The position numbers were made by a program, and so were the translations under genes. Below are positions 6,166-10,043 of a stretch of 10,043 nucleotides of DNA, one piece after another (within the stretch, counting starts at the first letter, position 1; each line of letters begins with the position of its first letter). Source of the DNA: Bdellovibrionales bacterium (GTDB lineage: Bacteria; Bdellovibrionota; JAFGOL01); the NCBI GenBank assembly GCA_022710165.1, contig JAKLHL010000047.1, positions 1 through 10,043 on the forward strand, written 5' to 3'. Below the pieces are notes generated by a model, which was not told the origin of the DNA, did not search any database, and was given only the letters and a program-made list of their open reading frames with translations.

Positions 6166-7611
6166 ATGAAATGTCACTCTAGGACTTTGCTAATAACCAT
6201 TATCACTCTTTCCATTATCATAAGCTCTGATGCACAGGCACAGTTTGGCAGAAGGAGCAAGGTTGTACGATCAATAAGAAAAGGCAATGTAGAGAGAGTT
6301 GAAGACCTTGTCTCTAATGGGACTGTGAACACGAACAAGAGCTTCTTTAACAGGAACACCCTCGTTGGCGAAGTGATAAACGCTAATATCAGCCAAAAAG
6401 ATAAGATCAAAATTATCGAATCGCTCATAAAGAATACCAGGTCCAGCATAAATGAACAGATAAACATCGGGCGTTCAAAAAAGAGCTATCCTCTTATGGT
6501 AGCTATACAAAGGAACGAACTTGAACTCGCAAAGAGGCTAATAGACCTTGGTGCTTTCGTCCACGTAATGGACAGCAAGTGGAACAGCCCCCTAAGCGAA
6601 ACAATAAAACTTTTGATGAAATGCCCTGTGAACTCTGACTCCTATCAAAACACGGTAAACCTTGCTGAATATATCGTCGAGGCTTTCCCATGGAGTGTTA
6701 CTATTGACCCAGCCATGACCGATGACGAAATGGCATACGACCTATATACAAAATATACTTATGACCCTATCAAGGAGTGTATAAGAGGAGCCTGGCCTGA
6801 AGTATTGGAGCCAATTATAGGTTCAGCACTCTCTAACAATGAACTGGTAACTGGCGTTCTTAGAAAGACCATTGAGGCAAATCAGTCTAAAGCCTTAAAA
6901 AAGGGATTCATGAAATCCATAAGCAACGAGCTGATAAAGAGACAGATAAATGTAGACAATATTACCTACGTCAACAACCAGGGAGTGAAAGAGACCCCGA
7001 TAGAAATGGCAGTAAGGATGGACGACGCTGGAGCTTTCGTAGCACTCACAGATATGGGAGCTGAAAAGCCGAGCATTTCGTTCGTAGAAAGGAACAACGC
7101 CCTGAACATAAAAAAGATAATGAAGGAAACGACCATAAATAAAGAAAACATACTATCCATCCTGAGTGAATATAACTATGGTTTTGATTCACAGGACTTT
7201 GAAGAACAGATGGATGCGGCAATATCAAGAATGAACATCCTGGACGAATATAAGATCGGCGACAAAGAACTTAAGCTTTTCTTTGGTGAGAAGAACGAGT
7301 TCGGTGTAAGGACCGGAGGTGTTTTCGACTACTGCCTTGATAACTTGGAAGAAGGCAATAACATGTCCTACATGGCCCTTATTGGAGTCCTGTGCTATCA
7401 AGACCAATACGTAAGATCAGAAAGATACATTTCAACCACCATAATCAATGGGTACAAAAAGTCCGGCTTGATGACCCTGGAGTCATGGCTCTTAGCTGAA
7501 AAGCTTAAAGTAAAAGAGTTCATAATCCCTGGGACAAGAGTTGAGTTCATAAAGACCATCGACCTTATAAAAGGGGCAAAAGTACCCGCTGTAAAAGGCG
7601 CTCTCTATTGA
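6166..7611 (+). CDS. Protein C: secreted ankyrin-repeat protein with the shared C-terminal domain
   Basis: The 481-residue product starts with a probable signal peptide (MKCHSRT, then LLITIITLSIIIS, cleavage likely after SDAQA at residue 25). I chose the ATG at 6166 over the in-frame ATG at 6124 because of the strong ribosome-binding site. The mature part holds ankyrin-like units: IRKGNVERVEDLVSNG near 37-52, PLMVAIQRNELELAKRLIDLGA at about 109-130 followed by a second helix pair, and PIEMAVRMDDAGAFVALTDMGA at about 278-299. Ankyrin repeats usually bind proteins. Residues about 357-471 are the same C-terminal domain as in A and B (LFFGEKN, GVRTGG, EEGNN, Y-x-ALIG, SERYI). There is no HExxH motif, so C may be a binding partner, scaffold or regulator of the A/B type proteins; that is inference. 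No sigma-54 site precedes it; transcription from gene B is possible. Confidence 0.85.
   Translation: MKCHSRTLLITIITLSIIISSDAQAQFGRRSKVVRSIRKGNVERVEDLVSNGTVNTNKSFFNRNTLVGEVINANISQKDKIKIIESLIKNTRSSINEQINIGRSKKSYPLMVAIQRNELELAKRLIDLGAFVHVMDSKWNSPLSETIKLLMKCPVNSDSYQNTVNLAEYIVEAFPWSVTIDPAMTDDEMAYDLYTKYTYDPIKECIRGAWPEVLEPIIGSALSNNELVTGVLRKTIEANQSKALKKGFMKSISNELIKRQINVDNITYVNNQGVKETPIEMAVRMDDAGAFVALTDMGAEKPSISFVERNNALNIKKIMKETTINKENILSILSEYNYGFDSQDFEEQMDAAISRMNILDEYKIGDKELKLFFGEKNEFGVRTGGVFDYCLDNLEEGNNMSYMALIGVLCYQDQYVRSERYISTTIINGYKKSGLMTLESWLLAEKLKVKEFIIPGTRVEFIKTIDLIKGAKVPAVKGALY
7234..7578 (+). other. Shared C-terminal domain, copy 3 (protein C residues ~357-471)
   Basis: Carries LKLFFGEKN, FGVRTGG, EEGNN, Y-x-ALIG and SERYI in the same order as the ends of A and B. 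Here it is joined to ankyrin repeats instead of the HExxH region, which shows that the module moves between different N-terminal parts. Confidence 0.8.
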
Positions 7612-7637
7612 CATAAGAGTTGTTTAGGGGTTTTATA
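7608..7637 (+). promoter_or_regulatory. Sigma-70-type promoter of rocD
   Basis: A perfect -35 box TTGACA (7608-7613) is followed after 18 bases by TTTATA (7632-7637); alternative -10 readings overlap it (TATATA at 7634-7639 with 20-base spacing). The -35 box overlaps the stop codon of gene C. Predicted transcription starts near 7644, so rocD can be expressed separately from the secreted-protein cluster. Confidence 0.5.
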
Positions 7638-7676
7638 TACAGGTCCCTGATAAATAAAAAAATAAGGAGCCTGTAT
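7637..7676 (+). promoter_or_regulatory. Inverted repeat enclosing the rocD ribosome-binding site
   Basis: ATACAGG (7637-7643) is complementary to CCTGTAT (7670-7676), and TCC (7644-7646) can extend the stem by pairing with GGA (7666-7668) past one bulged G. The rocD ribosome-binding sequence AAGGAG (7664-7669) lies in the loop and upper stem, and the ATG follows one base after the stem. The structure would hamper ribosome access. A transcript starting at the predicted promoter (about 7644) would lack the left arm, so the hairpin would form only in read-through RNA from gene C. Confidence 0.4.
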
Positions 7677-7677
7677 C

Positions 7678-8877
7678 ATGGAAAGAACTAAACAGTACAT
7701 CCAAAAAACGGATAAATTTGGAGCTCACAACTACAAACCGCTACCAATAGTCCTTGAAAAAGCTCAGGGTGTCTGGGTTTGGGACGTTGACGGCAACAAG
7801 TTCATGGACATGCTAAGTGCATATTCGGCGCTGAACCACGGCCACAGGCATCCAAAGATAGTAGAAAGGGCAAAAAAGCAACTGGACAAGGTCGCCTTGG
7901 TGTCCAGGGCTTTCTATGCAGAAAAGCTTGCCGATTTCAACGAAAGGATAACAAAACTCACAGGCTATGGGATGACACTGCCCATGAACTCAGGAGCTGA
8001 AGCGGTAGAAACAGCGATAAAGCTGATAAGGAAATGGGCTTATACCGTAAAAAAGATACCAAGATACGAATCGGAGATCATAGTATGCTCAGACAATTTC
8101 CACGGAAGAACAACGACTATAATATCCTTTTCTACCGATGAAGATTACAAGAAGGATTTTGGTCCATTCACCCCTGGATTTAAGATCGTCAAATACGGAG
8201 ACATAAACGAACTAAAGAAAGCCATAAACAAGAACACTGCAGCTTTCCTTGTAGAGCCTATACAGGGAGAGGCTGGTATAAATGTGCCTCCTGCAGGCTA
8301 CCTAAAGGAAGCAAAGAAACTCTGCGAAGAGAACAATGTCCTATTCGCTGTGGACGAGATACAGACAGGCCTTGGAAGGACAGGAAAACTTTTCTGCTAT
8401 ATGTGGGAGGGGATACGCCCTGATATGCTCATCGTCGGTAAAGCGCTCGGCGGAGGCTTGATGCCTATAAGCGCCGTACTCGCTGATGAACCAATAATGG
8501 GGCTATTCAAACCTGGAGAGCATGGCTCGACCTTTGGAGGTAATCCTTTGGCATGCGAGTGTGCTCTTGCAGCAATGGACGTCCTTGAGGAAGAACACCT
8601 TGTCGAAAGATCTGCAGAACTTGGCAGCTACTTACTACAGAAATTAAAAGATCTGAACTCTCCTCTTGTAAAAGAAGTAAGGGGCAAGGGACTCTTGGTA
8701 GGAGTAGAATTAAAACCTGAGGTCGGCAGTGCAAGACCTTACTGTGAGGCCTTGATGAAGAAGGGGCTCCTCTGCAAGGAAACACACGACCATGTAATAA
8801 GGTTCGCACCTCCTCTAGTAATAACAAAAGAAGAACTGGATTGGGCGATAGGCCTGGTAAAAGAAGTCCTTAAATAA
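7678..8877 (+). CDS. rocD: Ornithine aminotransferase (ornithine-oxo-acid transaminase)
   Basis: This 399-residue enzyme is a class III PLP-dependent aminotransferase that fits ornithine aminotransferase, which converts L-ornithine and 2-oxoglutarate to glutamate-5-semialdehyde and glutamate in the cytoplasm, linking arginine and proline metabolism. Seen directly: the N-terminal GAHNYKPLPIV and GVWVWDVDG segments, SAYSALNHGHRHPKI (48-61, the ornithine aminotransferase form of this region), NSGAEAVE (104-111, cofactor phosphate binding), DNFHGRT (139-145), EPIQGEAG (193-200), DEIQTGLGRTG (226-236), the PLP lysine K255 in VGKALGGG, and GSTFGGNPLAC (283-293). Length is normal for the family. AAGGAG eight bases before the ATG supports the start. 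The stop codon overlaps the next start by one base, so the two genes are probably translated together. Other class III enzymes such as acetylornithine aminotransferase are less likely given the N-terminal motifs. Confidence 0.93.
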   Translation: MERTKQYIQKTDKFGAHNYKPLPIVLEKAQGVWVWDVDGNKFMDMLSAYSALNHGHRHPKIVERAKKQLDKVALVSRAFYAEKLADFNERITKLTGYGMTLPMNSGAEAVETAIKLIRKWAYTVKKIPRYESEIIVCSDNFHGRTTTIISFSTDEDYKKDFGPFTPGFKIVKYGDINELKKAINKNTAAFLVEPIQGEAGINVPPAGYLKEAKKLCEENNVLFAVDEIQTGLGRTGKLFCYMWEGIRPDMLIVGKALGGGLMPISAVLADEPIMGLFKPGEHGSTFGGNPLACECALAAMDVLEEEHLVERSAELGSYLLQKLKDLNSPLVKEVRGKGLLVGVELKPEVGSARPYCEALMKKGLLCKETHDHVIRFAPPLVITKEELDWAIGLVKEVLK

Positions 8878-9635
8878 TGTTCTTAAAGATACTGTTCCTT
8901 TGTTCATCTGGGTTCGTTGCCGGTTTCATAGATTCAATAGCCGGCGGAGGCGGACTTATCAGTTTACCTGCCCTGCTCGCCGCAGGGATACCCTCACACA
9001 TCGCACTTGGTACCAATAAGTTCCAGTCGATGTTCGGGACCTCTGGTGCTGTAATAAACTACGCAAAAAAGAACAAGATAATTTGGAAAGCCGCACTGAT
9101 AGGAGTACCCTTTGCACTTTTCGGCTCATGGATAGGAGCAAAGCTGACGCTGATAATAGAACCTGGAACACTTGCCAAGGTCCTTATCTTCATGCTGCCG
9201 CCGGCAGCTATACTTATGTTCGTATCCAACTCTCTGGTGAACAGAAAAAAAGACCCCAAGGTCTGCAGAATAGATAACTACCTTATAATAAGTCTGGTGT
9301 GTCTGTTCGTGGGTACTTACGACGGGTTCTTTGGTCCTGGAACGGGGACTTTCCTTATAGTCCTTATGGTGCTTTTGTGCAGAATACCTCTCATAAATGC
9401 AAGCGCGACCGCAAAAGTATTCAACCTTGCATCTAATATAGGGGCTGTAGCGGCATTCATTGTATCAGGGAATGTTTATTATGCCCTTGGCATAGTGATG
9501 GCAGTATCCAACATCGCCGGCAATCTTACCGGGAGTTCCCTGGCAATAAAAAAGGGAAATCCTTTTGTACAAAAATTCGTATATATAGCGATAGGGATAT
9601 TATTTGTTTATCTGATCTGGACCCAGTACAGCTGA
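8877..9635 (+). CDS. TauE/SafE (YfcA-like) integral membrane transport protein
   Basis: The 252-residue product is a membrane protein of the TauE/SafE (UPF0721) family, closest in look to the YfcA group. The family signature is at the start: FVAGFIDSIAGGGGLISLPALLAAGIP (about residues 13-39), followed by ALGTNKFQSMFGT (43-55). A pseudo-repeat appears in the second half: GTYDGFFGPGTGTFLIVLMVLL, then INASATAKVFNLASN, as expected for the inverted-repeat architecture. Roughly seven or eight hydrophobic segments can be counted. Family members export or import small sulfonates, sulfite or organic anions; the substrate here is unknown. Its ATG overlaps the rocD stop (TAATG), which suggests coupled translation, though a link to ornithine metabolism is only a guess. 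Its 3' end overlaps the convergent histidine kinase gene by 36 bases. Confidence 0.9.
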   Translation: MFLKILFLCSSGFVAGFIDSIAGGGGLISLPALLAAGIPSHIALGTNKFQSMFGTSGAVINYAKKNKIIWKAALIGVPFALFGSWIGAKLTLIIEPGTLAKVLIFMLPPAAILMFVSNSLVNRKKDPKVCRIDNYLIISLVCLFVGTYDGFFGPGTGTFLIVLMVLLCRIPLINASATAKVFNLASNIGAVAAFIVSGNVYYALGIVMAVSNIAGNLTGSSLAIKKGNPFVQKFVYIAIGILFVYLIWTQYS

Positions 9636-10043
9636 GCTTATCTCTACTGTAAAAGTACTGCCTACGTCCAAGGTGCTGTCCAAAGAGACCTTGCCATTAT
9701 ACAAAGAAACGAGTTTTTTTACCGTTGAAAGACCAAGACCGCTGCCGAGTATGTTTATGGTCTTCTCGTTCTTTATCCTGACAAAATCATTGAACAGTCT
9801 TTTCACATCTTCAGGATCAATGCCTATACCCGTGTCAGAGACCTTTATCTGCACTTTGCCTTCCATTGGTTTTATATCTACTGTCACTGTGCCGTTATCC
9901 CTGTTGTACTTGACGGCATTGGTTATAAGGTTGTTGAGTATTATGTCCAGCTCTCCCCTGTCTCCAATAAAGTCTACAGCTTCGGGAGCATTGATGGATA
10001 ACTTAATGTTCCTCTGGGTAGCTTCAAGAGCCGCCACATCCAT
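9600..10043 (-). CDS. Sensor histidine kinase, C-terminal ATPase domain (partial, runs off the window)
   Basis: The visible 147 residues are the HATPase_c catalytic domain of a two-component sensor kinase. Counting from the window edge: N box ELDIILNNLITNAVKY (31-46), G1 box SDTGIGI (69-75), F-box-like FNDFVRI (84-90) and G2 box GSGLGLSTVKKL (100-111), ending with the usual GSTFTVEI strand. These bind ATP for autophosphorylation of a histidine in the DHp domain, which lies outside the window together with any sensor part. The Met codon at the window edge is within the domain and is no sign of a start. Nothing seen here tells the signal or partner regulator. The gene is convergent with the membrane-protein gene, and the last 36 bases of both overlap. 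Confidence 0.9.
   Translation of the reverse strand: MDVAALEATQRNIKLSINAPEAVDFIGDRGELDIILNNLITNAVKYNRDNGTVTVDIKPMEGKVQIKVSDTGIGIDPEDVKRLFNDFVRIKNEKTINILGSGLGLSTVKKLVSLYNGKVSLDSTLDVGSTFTVEISSAVLGPDQINK

Noticed and set aside
9600..10043. Histidine kinase as the NtrB-like sensor for the sigma-54 genes
   Set aside because: Only the ATPase domain is visible, and it has no feature linking it to a sigma-54 activator; proximity alone is not enough.

Overview
The window comes from a Gram-negative-type bacterium of moderate to low GC with heavy use of ATA (Ile) and AGG (Arg) codons. A heptosyltransferase-like GT9 enzyme points to an LPS-type outer envelope. Three large Sec-type secreted proteins of unrecognised family and two near-perfect sigma-54 (-24/-12) promoters add to the picture. 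This looks like a little-studied phylum (Omnitrophota or Elusimicrobiota would fit), but that is a low-confidence impression because no marker gene is present.

Layout. At 54-905 (minus) lies a class I SAM methyltransferase of the RlmI/RlmK-like type. It is divergent, by only 14 bp, from a glycosyltransferase family 9 (heptosyltransferase-like) gene at 920-1945 (plus). The centre, 2092-7611, is a cluster of three same-strand genes for secreted proteins, here called A (525 aa), B (744 aa) and C (481 aa). The right side holds rocD (ornithine aminotransferase, 7678-8877), overlapping by 1 nt a YfcA/TauE-type membrane protein (8877-9635). That gene converges with, and overlaps by 36 nt, the 3' end of a sensor histidine kinase gene that leaves the window (9600-10043, minus).

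The most interesting region is the A-B-C cluster. A and B are diverged paralogues: a signal peptide, then an N-terminal domain with an HExxH zinc-protease signature (HETRH / HEMRH) and a conserved downstream [ED]-E-[IL]-P-x3-E-D motif that could supply the third zinc ligand. C has instead a signal peptide followed by ankyrin-like repeats. All three end in the same domain of about 115 residues (LFG-[EK]-K-[DN]...G-x-R-x-GG...EG-[DN]-N...Y-x-AL-x-G...S-[ED]-R-x-I), which I do not recognise. A and B are each preceded by an almost identical sigma-54 promoter (18 of 19 bases) at a similar distance from the start codon, with further conserved elements about 75-120 bp upstream of the predicted start sites where an enhancer-binding activator would sit. 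The cluster therefore looks like a locally duplicated, co-regulated set of exported effectors or envelope proteins, joined by a common C-terminal module attached to different N-terminal heads. Function is unknown; proteolysis by A and B is an inference from motifs.

No tRNA, rRNA, CRISPR array, insertion sequence or convincing intrinsic terminator was seen. No gene-free stretch exceeds 300 bases; the longest gaps (146 and 157 bp) are the promoter regions of A and B.
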